Source: Halorubrum sp. DM2 (lineage in GTDB: Archaea; Halobacteriota; Halobacteria; Halobacteriales; Haloferacaceae). From it: a stretch of 64,000 nucleotides of DNA. Under the pieces are notes generated by a model. It was not told where the DNA came from. It saw nothing but the letters and a program-made list of their open reading frames with translations, and ran no database searches. A program made the position numbers and the translations under genes. Below, in pieces: positions 7,228 to 15,473 of this stretch. The first letter of the stretch is position 1; each line of letters opens with the position of its first letter. Location of the stretch: assembly GCF_901686465.1 (NCBI RefSeq), contig NZ_LR594487.1, positions 496,001 to 560,000 on the forward strand, in the 5' to 3' direction.

Positions 7228-9171
7228 ATGGCACAGTCAGGAGCGAAACGGTCGACGAGCGCGCGGGAGAGAGTGGAACCGAGCGGCGAGGAGACCGAGT
7301 TCGTCTTCTTCAGCGGGAAGGGCGGCGTCGGCAAGAGCACGGTGAGCTGTGCGACCGCGACGTGGCTCGCCGACAACGACTACGAGACGCTCCTCGTCAC
7401 GACCGACCCCGCGCCGAACCTCTCGGACATCTTCGGCCAGTCGATCGGCCACGAGGTCACCGCGATCGACGGGATCGAGAACCTCTCCGCGATCGAGATC
7501 GACCCCGACACTGCCGCCGAGGAGTACCGACAGGAGACGATCGAGCCGATGCGCGAACTGCTCGGCGAGGAGGAGATCCGGACGGTCGAAGAGCAGCTCA
7601 ACAGCCCGTGCGTCGAGGAGATCGCCGCCTTCGACAACTTCGTCGACTTCATGGACAGCCCGGAGTACGACGTCGTCGTCTTCGACACGGCTCCGACGGG
7701 CCACACCATCCGACTGATGGAGCTTCCCTCCGACTGGAACGCGGAACTTGAGAAGGGCGGGTCGACCTGTATCGGGCCGGCCGCCTCGATGGAAGAGCGC
7801 AAGCAGGACTACGAGCGCGCGATCGATACGCTCCAAGACGGCGAGCGCACCGCGTTCGCGTTCGTCGGCAAGCCCGAGGACTCCTCGATCGACGAGATCG
7901 AACGCAGCGCGGGCGACCTCGCCGAACTCGGCATCGAGTCGCAGCTGCTGATACTCAACGGCTACCTCCCCGAGTCGGTGTGTGAGGACCCGTTCTTCGA
8001 GGGGAAGCGCGCGGACGAACAGGCCGTCATCGAGCGCGCCCGCGAGGAGTTCGACGCGGACGCGACCGCGACGTACCCCCTCCAGCCCGGCGAGATCGCC
8101 GGCCTCGACCTGCTCGCGGACGTCGCCGGCGTCCTCTACGACGGCGACGAGGCGACCGTCGACGTCGGGGCGGCGACCGACGCGGACGCCGACGGCGCGG
8201 TCGAGTTCGATTCGATGGCGGACGCCGACGCGGTCGTCGACCAACTGACGCCCGGCGAGGAGACGGAGTACCTCTTTTTCACCGGGAAGGGCGGCGTGGG
8301 CAAGAGCACGGTCGCCGCGACGGCGGCGACGAAGCTCGCCGAGGCGGGCCACGAGACGCTCGTCGTCACGACCGACCCGGCCGCGCATCTGGAGGACATC
8401 TTCGGAGAGCCGGTGGGTCACGAGCCGACCTCGGTCGGGCAGGCCAACCTCGACGCGGCGCGGATCGACCAGGAGAAGGCGCTCGCCGAGTACCGCGAGC
8501 AGGTCCTCGATCACGTCACCGAGATGTACGAGGAGAAAGAGGACACCGAGATCGACGTCGACGCCGCGATCGCGAACGTCGAAGAAGAGCTGGAGTCGCC
8601 CTGCGCCGAGGAGATGGCCGCCCTCGAAAAGTTCGTGAGCTACTTCGACGAGGACGGCTACGACGTCGTGGTCTTCGACACGGCACCGACGGGACACACG
8701 CTCCGCCTGCTCGAACTCCCGTCCGACTGGAAGGGGTTCATGGACCTCGGCTCGCTGACGAAGGGGGCCGCGCCCGCGAAGGGCGACCAGTACGACGAGG
8801 TCATCGAGACGATGAAAGACCCCGAGCGGAGCACTTTCGCGTTCGTGATGTACCCCGAGTACACGCCCATGATGGAGGCGTATCGCGCGGCCGCCGACCT
8901 CAACGACCAGGTCGGCATCGAGACCTCGCTCGTCGTCGCCAACTATCTCCTCCCCGAGGAGTACGGCGACAACGCCTTCTTCGCGAACCGGCGCGCGCAA
9001 CAGGCGCAGTACTTAGCGGAGATTCGCGACCGCTTCGACGCGCCGCTCATGCTCGCCCCGCTCCGCCGAGACGAGCCGATCGGGCTCGACGAGCTGAGCG
9101 CCTTCGGCGAGGAGGTCACCGGGCTGGCGGACGTCGCCGAGGCGGACGCCCCGGAGGTGACTTCCTCATGA
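7228..9171 (+). CDS. arsA: ArsA arsenite-translocating ATPase, two fused domains
   Basis: A 647-residue tandem ATPase. Each half has the deviant Walker A GKGGVGKST (about residues 30 and 352), a TTDPAPNLSDIFG/TTDPAAHLEDIFG switch and the FDTAPTGHT(I/L)R signature. Cysteines near SPCVEE and STCIGPAAS in the first half and SPCAEE in the second correspond to candidate metalloid ligands. An acidic linker of about 45 residues joins the halves. ArsA energises arsenite export, normally with ArsB; no ArsB is present in this window, so its membrane partner may be ArsP or encoded elsewhere. It overlaps the next gene by ATGA. Confidence 0.95.
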   Translation: MAQSGAKRSTSARERVEPSGEETEFVFFSGKGGVGKSTVSCATATWLADNDYETLLVTTDPAPNLSDIFGQSIGHEVTAIDGIENLSAIEIDPDTAAEEYRQETIEPMRELLGEEEIRTVEEQLNSPCVEEIAAFDNFVDFMDSPEYDVVVFDTAPTGHTIRLMELPSDWNAELEKGGSTCIGPAASMEERKQDYERAIDTLQDGERTAFAFVGKPEDSSIDEIERSAGDLAELGIESQLLILNGYLPESVCEDPFFEGKRADEQAVIERAREEFDADATATYPLQPGEIAGLDLLADVAGVLYDGDEATVDVGAATDADADGAVEFDSMADADAVVDQLTPGEETEYLFFTGKGGVGKSTVAATAATKLAEAGHETLVVTTDPAAHLEDIFGEPVGHEPTSVGQANLDAARIDQEKALAEYREQVLDHVTEMYEEKEDTEIDVDAAIANVEEELESPCAEEMAALEKFVSYFDEDGYDVVVFDTAPTGHTLRLLELPSDWKGFMDLGSLTKGAAPAKGDQYDEVIETMKDPERSTFAFVMYPEYTPMMEAYRAAADLNDQVGIETSLVVANYLLPEEYGDNAFFANRRAQQAQYLAEIRDRFDAPLMLAPLRRDEPIGLDELSAFGEEVTGLADVAEADAPEVTSS

Positions 9172-9584
9172 GCGACGCGCAGGGCTCGGACGACGCGACG
9201 GAGCGCGTCGCGGACGCGTCCGCGGACGAAACCGTGGAAGAAAACGTCGAGGCGGCGCTCCGCGAGTTCCTCGACGCCCTCGGCGAGTCGGAGACGTACC
9301 GGCGGTTCGTCGCGGCCGACGAGGCGCTTCAGGACGACGACGAGGCGATGGCGCTGCTCCGCGAGTACCGGCGGAAACAACAGCAGATGCAACGCGGCGG
9401 CTTCGACGGGTCGGTGATGGAAGAGCTGAAAGGGCTCCAGTCGGAGCTGTCGGCCAACGAGACGATCCAGCGGCAGCAGGCCGCACAGGCCGACTTGGTG
9501 GAACTCCTCCAGCGGACGAACGACGTCATCAGCGAGGAAATCGGTGAGGAGTTCGCGCGGTCCACCGGAGGTGGGTGCTGTTGA
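9168..9584 (+). CDS. hcsL: YlbF/YmcA-family protein ending in Cys-Cys (HcsL type)
   Basis: 138 residues. Residues 25-125 form the helical YlbF/YmcA domain (LREFLDALGESETYRRFVAADEALQ, then ALLREYRRKQQQMQ and ELKGLQSELSANETIQ). The protein ends in GGGCC immediately before the stop. It overlaps arsA by ATGA and is followed by a second protein that also ends in CC. From memory, this pair fits proteins labelled 'halo-CC-star' HcsL/HcsS in haloarchaeal annotation; their biochemistry is, to my knowledge, not worked out. A role delivering As(III) to ArsA is suggested by context and by the vicinal thiols. Confidence 0.82.
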   Translation: MSDAQGSDDATERVADASADETVEENVEAALREFLDALGESETYRRFVAADEALQDDDEAMALLREYRRKQQQMQRGGFDGSVMEELKGLQSELSANETIQRQQAAQADLVELLQRTNDVISEEIGEEFARSTGGGCC

Positions 9585-9796
9585 GCGCCTCCGAACCCAG
9601 TTCCGACGCGGACGGGGCTGCCGACGACGAGGTCGTCGCGGCCGCCGAGCGGCTCGGCGAGGAACTCGCCGCCGCGAAGGCGGAGTCGTCGGAGTTCGCG
9701 TTCACGACGATGCTGATGCAGTGTAACGAGGCGATCGGCGACGAGACGGGGATCGACTACGGCAGCGTCTGCGGCGACGACGACGGCTGCTGTTAG
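9581..9796 (+). CDS. hcsS: Small acidic protein ending in Cys-Cys (HcsS type)
   Basis: About 71 residues, ending DDDGCC. A GGAGGTGG at 9567-9574 gives good ribosome-binding spacing to TTG 9581, which overlaps the hcsL stop; GTG 9575 is the alternative. The middle (AAERLGEELAAAKAESSEFAF) is helical, and further cysteines are at LMQCNEAIGD and GSVCGDD. It is the last gene of the arsD operon. No enzyme motif is present; four cysteines in 71 residues favour a metal or metalloid role. Confidence 0.78.
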   Translation: MSASEPSSDADGAADDEVVAAAERLGEELAAAKAESSEFAFTTMLMQCNEAIGDETGIDYGSVCGDDDGCC

Positions 9797-9840
9797 CGGC
9801 GGTCGATAGGAGCCGCACCCGGCCGACTATTTTCTCCGTC

Positions 9841-10317
9841 TCACTCCGCGGACGGCGTCTCCGGCAGGAGTTCGTCGAACAGCGCGACGACGCGCGCTTC
9901 GATCTCGTCGCGGATCTCGCGGACCGCCTCGATCGGCCGCTCGTGCGGGTCGTCGAGTCCCCAGTCGCGGTTCTCGCCGTTCCACGTCGCCGGGCACACG
10001 TCCGACGCCGAACAGCCCATCGTCACGACGAGGTCGACCGCCCGTAGCTCGTCGGGCGTCACCTCTCGGGGCGTCCGGTCGCTAACGTCGACGTCTACCT
10101 CCGCCACCGCCTCGACGACGACCTCGTGAACGCGGTCTGCGGGCCGTGTCCCGCCGGTGACTATCTCGATCCGGTCGCCCGCGTTCCGGCGGTCGCGCTC
10201 CCGCTCGGCGAACGCGGCGGCCATCTGGCTCCGCCCCGCGTTCTGGACGCAGACGAACGCGATCCGGTGGCCCGACTGCTCGCTGTGTTGCGTCACGACT
10301 TGTCGTGCGGGCGGCAT
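9841..10317 (-). CDS. arsC: Arsenate reductase, low-molecular-weight phosphatase type
   Basis: 158 residues from ATG 10317. FVCVQNAGRSQMAAAF is the C-x5-R-S loop of thioredoxin-coupled ArsC; VVTMGCSASDVCP supplies the second and third redox cysteines and DWGLDDPH is the conserved general-acid region. It reduces As(V) to As(III) for export. It faces the arsD operon tail to tail and has its own promoter. Confidence 0.93.
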   Translation of the reverse strand: MPPARQVVTQHSEQSGHRIAFVCVQNAGRSQMAAAFAERERDRRNAGDRIEIVTGGTRPADRVHEVVVEAVAEVDVDVSDRTPREVTPDELRAVDLVVTMGCSASDVCPATWNGENRDWGLDDPHERPIEAVREIRDEIEARVVALFDELLPETPSAE

Positions 10318-10340
10318 CAATATAGCCGTTGCTTCGGACT

Positions 10341-10359
10341 GCTATAGAGTGCTATAGAG
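10341..10359 (-). promoter_or_regulatory. arsC promoter with tandem CTATAG palindromes
   Basis: GCTATAGAG occurs twice with a ten-base period, at 10341-10349 and 10351-10359. The proximal copy sits 24-32 bases ahead of ATG 10317, where the TATA box of a leaderless gene should be. One helical turn between two palindromic hexamers suggests a repressor covering the TATA box. Confidence 0.45.
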
Positions 10360-10400
10360 AGGTCCCGAACGAGATCGCACCGGCGTGCCCTGTCACGGCC

Positions 10401-11265
10401 GGCTTTGTTGAAACCCTCTGTAGTTGATATTTGTACTGTCTCGATTGCTCAGTACAGAGAAACGATGCATCGTATCGTAGCTCTCATTATAGAGCTCGGA
10501 TTTTCTACGAAGGACCCCATAGTGATCCTACAATCGATATCACAGCTTTAATGATGTCGTTTCAAACTGTCGAGCAGAGCTATATGATCGCATAAACGAC
10601 AATCATCACAACCGGAACGCTCAGCAACGTCAGTACGGAAATGATTGGTTGCTCACGATGAGACGCCGCTACAGTGTAGAATCCAGCAAAGACAGCGACT
10701 GTGCCAAGATACCGTCCCACTTCCGCGAGGCGGAGCTCAGCGGCACCAGACAGCAGGATGGCCGAGACCGAAACCTCGCCTGCCAGTGCGGGCCCGACAA
10801 TGAACCAGACGAGAGACACAAGCCACTGAACTATTGCTCCCCAAACTGCGAGAACGCCAATTTCCCAGGCCCTCGCCGTTGGTCGGGTCCGCACGTACAC
10901 GACGATAGCAACAATGACGGACACCAGGGTGATGAGTCGTTCCAGTTCGATCGTCCAAGCCGTCGTGTTCGTCACTAAGAACACCTGCAAGGCCAATCCG
11001 AGACCGACGATGCCGCCAAGCAAGCCGACAAATGCTCGCCGGTCCAAGTCAGCAATTGATGCGCGAGAGAATAGAGGGGAAGGCATGCTACACCAGATCT
11101 TGACACGCAGTAAGTACTTTCTGTCTCGCATTTTCTTGGACGACAGCAGCTGTTGATGCTGTCGCTTCGGTAGCTTGTTTCTCCGATTGATGATTAGTGC
11201 GCAGTTCTCATCGACCGGCTGTGTCACACAGTCTTGTGTCCAAAGAATAGGATTTCAACAGAGCC
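10401..11265. mobile_element. 865-bp segment bounded by transposon-like inverted ends, without transposase
   Basis: GGCTTTGTTGAAACCCT at 10401-10417 and AGGATTTCAACAGAGCC at 11249-11265 are inverted copies of each other with two mismatches in 17 bases. The DNA between them is clearly lower in G+C than its neighbours. It contains only a membrane-protein gene and no transposase frame. No clean target-site duplication is seen; TCACG follows the right end and occurs three bases outside the left end. This could be a mobilised cassette, or an IS whose transposase was lost. Confidence 0.5.
10580..11086 (-). CDS. Small integral membrane protein of unknown function
   Basis: ATG 11086 gives 168 residues; the frame is open further upstream, but that part is basic and non-membrane and the hydrophobic pattern begins near FVGLLGGIVGLGLALQVFLV. 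Four or five transmembrane segments follow (ERLITLVSVIVAIVVYV, IGVLAVWGAIVQWLVSLVWFIVG, YLGTVAVFAGFYTVA, ISVLTLLSVPVVMIVVYAII). No family is recognised. Codon use is less GC-rich than in surrounding genes and it lies inside the inverted-end segment, so recent transfer is likely. Confidence 0.6.
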   Translation of the reverse strand: MPSPLFSRASIADLDRRAFVGLLGGIVGLGLALQVFLVTNTTAWTIELERLITLVSVIVAIVVYVRTRPTARAWEIGVLAVWGAIVQWLVSLVWFIVGPALAGEVSVSAILLSGAAELRLAEVGRYLGTVAVFAGFYTVAASHREQPIISVLTLLSVPVVMIVVYAII

Positions 11266-11287
11266 TCACGACTCCGATCGAACGCAC

Positions 11288-13750
11288 TTAGTCGTCCGCG
11301 GCGGCGGGAGTCGTCGAGGTCTCCGCCGGCGGCTCGACCCGTTCGGACTCGGCCAGTGGCGTCCACTCCAACTCGGACTCGTAGTGGAACGCGCGGTGGT
11401 CCCGCGTCGGGTCGACGACCGTCAGGGAGAGCCAGTCGTTGTCCAGCAGTCCGGCCACCGCCTCGTTGTCGGCCAATATCTCGGTGACGCGGTCGACCGG
11501 CGCGTGAACGACCGTCGAGAGCCGGAGCGGCTGGTGGTACGGCTCGTCGGCGGCGGCCCTGACCGACTGGAGCGGCAGCCCGGTCATCAGGTCGCCGCCG
11601 TTGCCCTGGTAGACGCCGACGTTGCCGACCGGGTTGTGGGTCACCTTCGAGCCGCTGCCGTACGCCGCGTTGTCGACCGTCGAGAAGTAGTACTGCGCGT
11701 TGATCCACTGGGTGACGACCATCGGACCGGTGAGGATCGCTTCGAGCGCGTCGCCGTCGGCGTCGGTCGTCCAGTCGTACGAGTGGAGGAAGGCACGCCC
11801 GTCGAGGTCGAGGCCGCTCGTCAGTTCGCGGGGTCCGACGACGAACCCGGCGTTGCCGGCCAGTCCCCACTCCGGACGCGTCTCGGCCCAGTCGCCGGCG
11901 CGGCGCTCCGCCTCGTTCACGGCCGCAGAGCCGCCGCGCCCCGTCGACCCGTCGCCGGTCGGCGCGCCGACGCGCTCGGCGGTCGCGTTCTCGCGCGCGG
12001 TGGCGAGGTCAGCGCGCAGCCGGGCGAGGTCGTCCGCGTGCGAGTCGGGCACGTCGCCGTCGTACAGCTCGATCTCGTCGGTCGTCGTGTTGTGTTCGGC
12101 GGCGAGGAAGACGGTGTCGTCCGGCACGTCGTGGCCCCGCTCGCGCAGGCCGTCCTTGACCTCGGGGTCGTTACAGATCGCGGCGAGCGCGCGGGCGTTC
12201 GGCCCGCCGGGGTTGCCGGCGCAGGCACCGCAGTCGAGGCTCGACCCGTAGGGGTTGTTGGCCGTCTCGGACGCGTGGCCGGTGAAGACGACGAGCCGCC
12301 CGAACGCCTCCCAGCCCATCAGCTCGAAGGCGGTCGCGGCGTACTCGACCCGCTCGTCGCGGCTCAGTCCGACCGGGAGGCCCTCGTCGGAGCCCTCGTG
12401 CCGGTGAACGTCCGGTTCGCAGAACTCGTGGTCGTCGGGGGCCGAGTCGCCGGCCGCGGCGAGCAGGTCGGAGACGCGCCCGGGAACGAGCGTGCGGGCC
12501 GCGAGCGCGACCCCGTATCCGCTCCCGGCACCCTCGACGAAGCTGAACGCGGTGGCCGGGTTGGACTTCAGCGTCTCGATCACCTCGCCGGCGGCCTCGC
12601 GCAAGTCCGCCCACCGGTCGCGGGTCGCCCGCGCGTCGTCGTCGGTCGGGACCTCGGAGACGCGGTGTTGCGCGTCGACGATGGGCGGGCAGGCGTCGAC
12701 CGAGACCTCCGAGTCGTACCCCCGGTACTCCATCGGCACGCCGAAGAAGCCTGCGTACCCGTGGGTCTCGTAGTCGCCGGTCGACTCGACGTGACGCCGG
12801 ATGACCTCCGAGCGCGTGTCGATACAGAACACCAGCTGCGCGGCCGGCCGCTCGTCGGCACTCGCGTCGTCCGTCCCGGCGCGCGCCTCGCTCTCGGTCG
12901 CGACCCGTTCGACGAGTTCGCCGCGGTAGCTCGCCTCCCACGCGCTCAGGAACGCGTCGGCCAGCTCGTCCGCTGTCCCGGGCCCCGCGTCGTTCGAGTC
13001 GGCTGCGGGAACGATATCGGCGTCGAAGGCGTCGAGCAGCGCGAGCCGGACCGCGAGGTAGCCTTCGAGCGTGATCGGGTGCGCGGACTGCCACGCCCCG
13101 CCATCGGCGACGCGGCGCTTGAGAAGCCCGGTCCACCCCGGGAGCGCGGCGAACTGCGCCTCGAAGACGGCGTTCCACCGTCCTTCGGGGTACGGCTCCA
13201 ACACCGACTTGACGGCCTCGATCGGTGACGCCGGGAGGTCGGTCGCGACGCCCTCCGGGACCTCGTCGTCGTACGCGGCCACCGACCGGAACGCCTCGTA
13301 GAACCCGTCCTCCCGGTTCGGCATCGACCACTCGGCCCGTCCCTCGTCGAGGAACGCCGACAGCCACTTCGTCAGCACGCGGTCGGCGCGCTCCGTCGGG
13401 TCAGCAGCGGAATCCTCGGTCTCGCCGGCGGTCGCGTCCCCGCTCTCCCCCGCGGTCTCCATCCGCTCCAGCAGGGTCTCGGGGTCGCCCTCGTAGCCCC
13501 GCTCGGCCAGTTCCGCGTCGAGCAGGTCGAGGTCGATCCGGCCCTCGTCGAGGGCCCCCCGGAACGTCTCCGGGCTCGGATACCCGCGACCGCCGAGGCG
13601 GTCGGCCGCCCGCGGTACGGCCTCGGCGAACGGTTCGTCCTCGAAGCCGGAGAGCGGGTTGGCCGTCACGAACGAGTGGATCGGCCAGACGGACCCGACG
13701 GTCTCCGCGGCCTCGTCGATGCCCTCTCTGATGGCGCGTTCAGTACTCAT
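11288..13750 (-). CDS. dabA: DabA, zinc-dependent subunit of the DAB inorganic carbon uptake system
   Basis: 820 residues of the DUF2309/UPF0753 family. FCIDTRSE gives the Cys-x-Asp of the beta-carbonic-anhydrase-like zinc site, and FTGHASETANNPYGSSLDCGACAGNPG supplies the conserved His and Cys. The N-terminal IHSFVTANPLSGFED is typical of the family. DabA forms a complex with the DabB proton channel and converts CO2 to bicarbonate vectorially. The gene overlaps dabB by 11 bases and is second in the operon. The C-terminus is a short alanine/threonine-rich tail. Confidence 0.92.
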   Translation of the reverse strand: MSTERAIREGIDEAAETVGSVWPIHSFVTANPLSGFEDEPFAEAVPRAADRLGGRGYPSPETFRGALDEGRIDLDLLDAELAERGYEGDPETLLERMETAGESGDATAGETEDSAADPTERADRVLTKWLSAFLDEGRAEWSMPNREDGFYEAFRSVAAYDDEVPEGVATDLPASPIEAVKSVLEPYPEGRWNAVFEAQFAALPGWTGLLKRRVADGGAWQSAHPITLEGYLAVRLALLDAFDADIVPAADSNDAGPGTADELADAFLSAWEASYRGELVERVATESEARAGTDDASADERPAAQLVFCIDTRSEVIRRHVESTGDYETHGYAGFFGVPMEYRGYDSEVSVDACPPIVDAQHRVSEVPTDDDARATRDRWADLREAAGEVIETLKSNPATAFSFVEGAGSGYGVALAARTLVPGRVSDLLAAAGDSAPDDHEFCEPDVHRHEGSDEGLPVGLSRDERVEYAATAFELMGWEAFGRLVVFTGHASETANNPYGSSLDCGACAGNPGGPNARALAAICNDPEVKDGLRERGHDVPDDTVFLAAEHNTTTDEIELYDGDVPDSHADDLARLRADLATARENATAERVGAPTGDGSTGRGGSAAVNEAERRAGDWAETRPEWGLAGNAGFVVGPRELTSGLDLDGRAFLHSYDWTTDADGDALEAILTGPMVVTQWINAQYYFSTVDNAAYGSGSKVTHNPVGNVGVYQGNGGDLMTGLPLQSVRAAADEPYHQPLRLSTVVHAPVDRVTEILADNEAVAGLLDNDWLSLTVVDPTRDHRAFHYESELEWTPLAESERVEPPAETSTTPAAADD

Positions 13751-15221
13751 TGTATTCCTCCGTAGCGGTCAGCACCGTCTCCGACGCGGGTTGCCCCGCG
13801 TTCAACAGCGCGACGTAGAGGCGCTCGCTCCGCTTGTGGACGCCCGTCTCGATCGCGACGTACGCCGCGAGGAACGCGGCGGCGACGAGCGCGTGGAGCG
13901 CGGTCAGTTCGGTCGGCGCGGAGACCATCGGCAGCCCGTAGAGGACGCCCGAAACGGCCTCGTAGACGAGCGCGTAGCCCGCGATGGCGGGCAGAAAGAC
14001 CAGCGGGATCGCGCCGTAGCGGGCCGCCGGCGACAGCGCGGTCTGCCGGATCGCGCTCCGGGCCGCGTGGAGCGTTGTGAGCGCGACGAGCCCCGCGAGC
14101 AGCAGTCCGCTGTCGACGCTCGTGCCCTTGCCGGTGAGGAGCGCGAACGTCGCCCCGCCGACCAGCCCGGTCGCCAGCACGACGAGCGCGCCGACGGCGC
14201 TCGTCTTCCCCGACTCCGCTTCGGTCGGTACCGCGTGTTCGACCTCCTCGCCCGCGCTGAGGAAGTGGTACGCCTTGTAGAAGCCGTGAACGATGAGGTG
14301 CGTGATCGCGGCCCCGAAGAAGCCGAGGCCCGCCTGCATGATCATGAATCCCATCTGCCCGACCGTCGAACAGCCCAGTTCGCCCTTCACGTCCGGCTGG
14401 ACCGTCTTGAGCACCTTTCCGAGCAGGGCGCTCGTCGCTCCCACGGCCACGATGCCGAGCATGAGCGCGGCGTCGACGGTCACGACCGTGGCGAAGCGGG
14501 CCAACAGGATGCCGCCCGCGTTGACGAACCCGGCGTGCATCAGCGCCGAGGCCGGCGTCGGCGCGGTCATCGAGGAGAGCAGCCAGCCGTGGAACGGGAC
14601 GAGCGCCGACTGGATCATCGCCGCGAGGACGAGCGCGGCCGCGGCGACGAACCACGCGGGGCCGCCGAGCGCGTCGGCGCTCGCGGCGACGCCGGAGACC
14701 GTCGTCGCGCCCGTCGCCCACCACAGCGCCGTCACGGCGACGCCGAGGAGCGCGCTGCTCGCGAGGAAGTACCGCCGGGCGACGCTCGCGGCGGCGCGCG
14801 CCTGCCGCCAGCCCTCGACGGTCCCGATGAGCCGCGCCATCAGCAGTCCCATCGCCAGCCAGCAGAGCCAGAACAGCGCGACGTGGTCGGCCGCGGCGAG
14901 CGCCATCACGGCGAGCGTGAACGAGAAGACGGCGACGAAAAAGCGCGTCTCGTGGGCGCTCCCCGCCATGTAGCGGCGCGAGTAGCTGTGGACGATCCCG
15001 CTGAAGAACGTGACGACCACCCACAACAGGACGGTCAGCCCGTCGACGGCGACCGCGCCGGGTATCTCCCACGCGCCGCCGAGTCGGACTCGGCCGACGA
15101 GCGCGGCGACGCTCGCGGCGAACAGCGACCACGCGAGCAACGTCAATACGGCGGGGACGGACGACGACTCGTCCGTCTCCCCGAGCGCTCCGACCGTCGG
15201 CTTCGAAGTGTGTCCTGACAT
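13740..15221 (-). CDS. dabB: DabB, NADH-dehydrogenase-subunit-5-like membrane subunit
   Basis: 493 residues, with more than a dozen hydrophobic segments of the ND5/MrpA antiporter family. ALVPFHGWLLSSMTAPTPASALMHAGFVNAGGILLARF is the family core with its conserved lysine-region replaced as in DabB proteins, followed by KTVQPDVKGELGCSTVGQMGFM. It is the first gene of the pair; its partner is dabA downstream. The two would form an energy-coupled inorganic carbon pump, unusual to think of in a heterotrophic haloarchaeon. Confidence 0.9.
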   Translation of the reverse strand: MSGHTSKPTVGALGETDESSSVPAVLTLLAWSLFAASVAALVGRVRLGGAWEIPGAVAVDGLTVLLWVVVTFFSGIVHSYSRRYMAGSAHETRFFVAVFSFTLAVMALAAADHVALFWLCWLAMGLLMARLIGTVEGWRQARAAASVARRYFLASSALLGVAVTALWWATGATTVSGVAASADALGGPAWFVAAAALVLAAMIQSALVPFHGWLLSSMTAPTPASALMHAGFVNAGGILLARFATVVTVDAALMLGIVAVGATSALLGKVLKTVQPDVKGELGCSTVGQMGFMIMQAGLGFFGAAITHLIVHGFYKAYHFLSAGEEVEHAVPTEAESGKTSAVGALVVLATGLVGGATFALLTGKGTSVDSGLLLAGLVALTTLHAARSAIRQTALSPAARYGAIPLVFLPAIAGYALVYEAVSGVLYGLPMVSAPTELTALHALVAAAFLAAYVAIETGVHKRSERLYVALLNAGQPASETVLTATEEYNEY

Positions 15222-15473
15222 CGTTCGACTCGTCGCACGACCCGTCTCGGATCGACTACCGACCTCAGATCCGATTTCGGTCGTCTCTACTCCTCTTTGA
15301 GAACATAATATGTATTAAATCTGCTTGTGTTCACAAATCGTTCGTTTGTATGGTATTATAGAACGTTATGTTTATGACTCGCCGCGTTCGCGCCCATCGA
15401 CTGCCCCACCGACCGCCTCGCCGCCTGGCGTCGACTCAGGAAACCATATCGGCCCCGAGCGCGGAGCGTGGGT
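15222..15473. other. Divergent intergenic region between dabB and the amidohydrolase
   Basis: No gene is seen. An AT-rich stretch at about 15295-15370 (GAACATAATATGTATTAAAT, then TATGGTATTATAGAACG) could hold promoters for dabB on the minus strand and the amidohydrolase on the plus strand, but each would leave a leader of roughly 75-100 bases. Confidence 0.4.

Noticed and set aside
7237-9000. Antisense frame of 587 codons opposite arsA
   Set aside because: A shadow of the arsA coding strand; the sense frame has two intact ATPase domains.
10321-10400. CRISPR-like direct repeats near arsC
   Set aside because: Only two GCTATAGAG units with one base between them; an operator pair fits, and there are no spacers. 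No CRISPR array was seen anywhere in the window.
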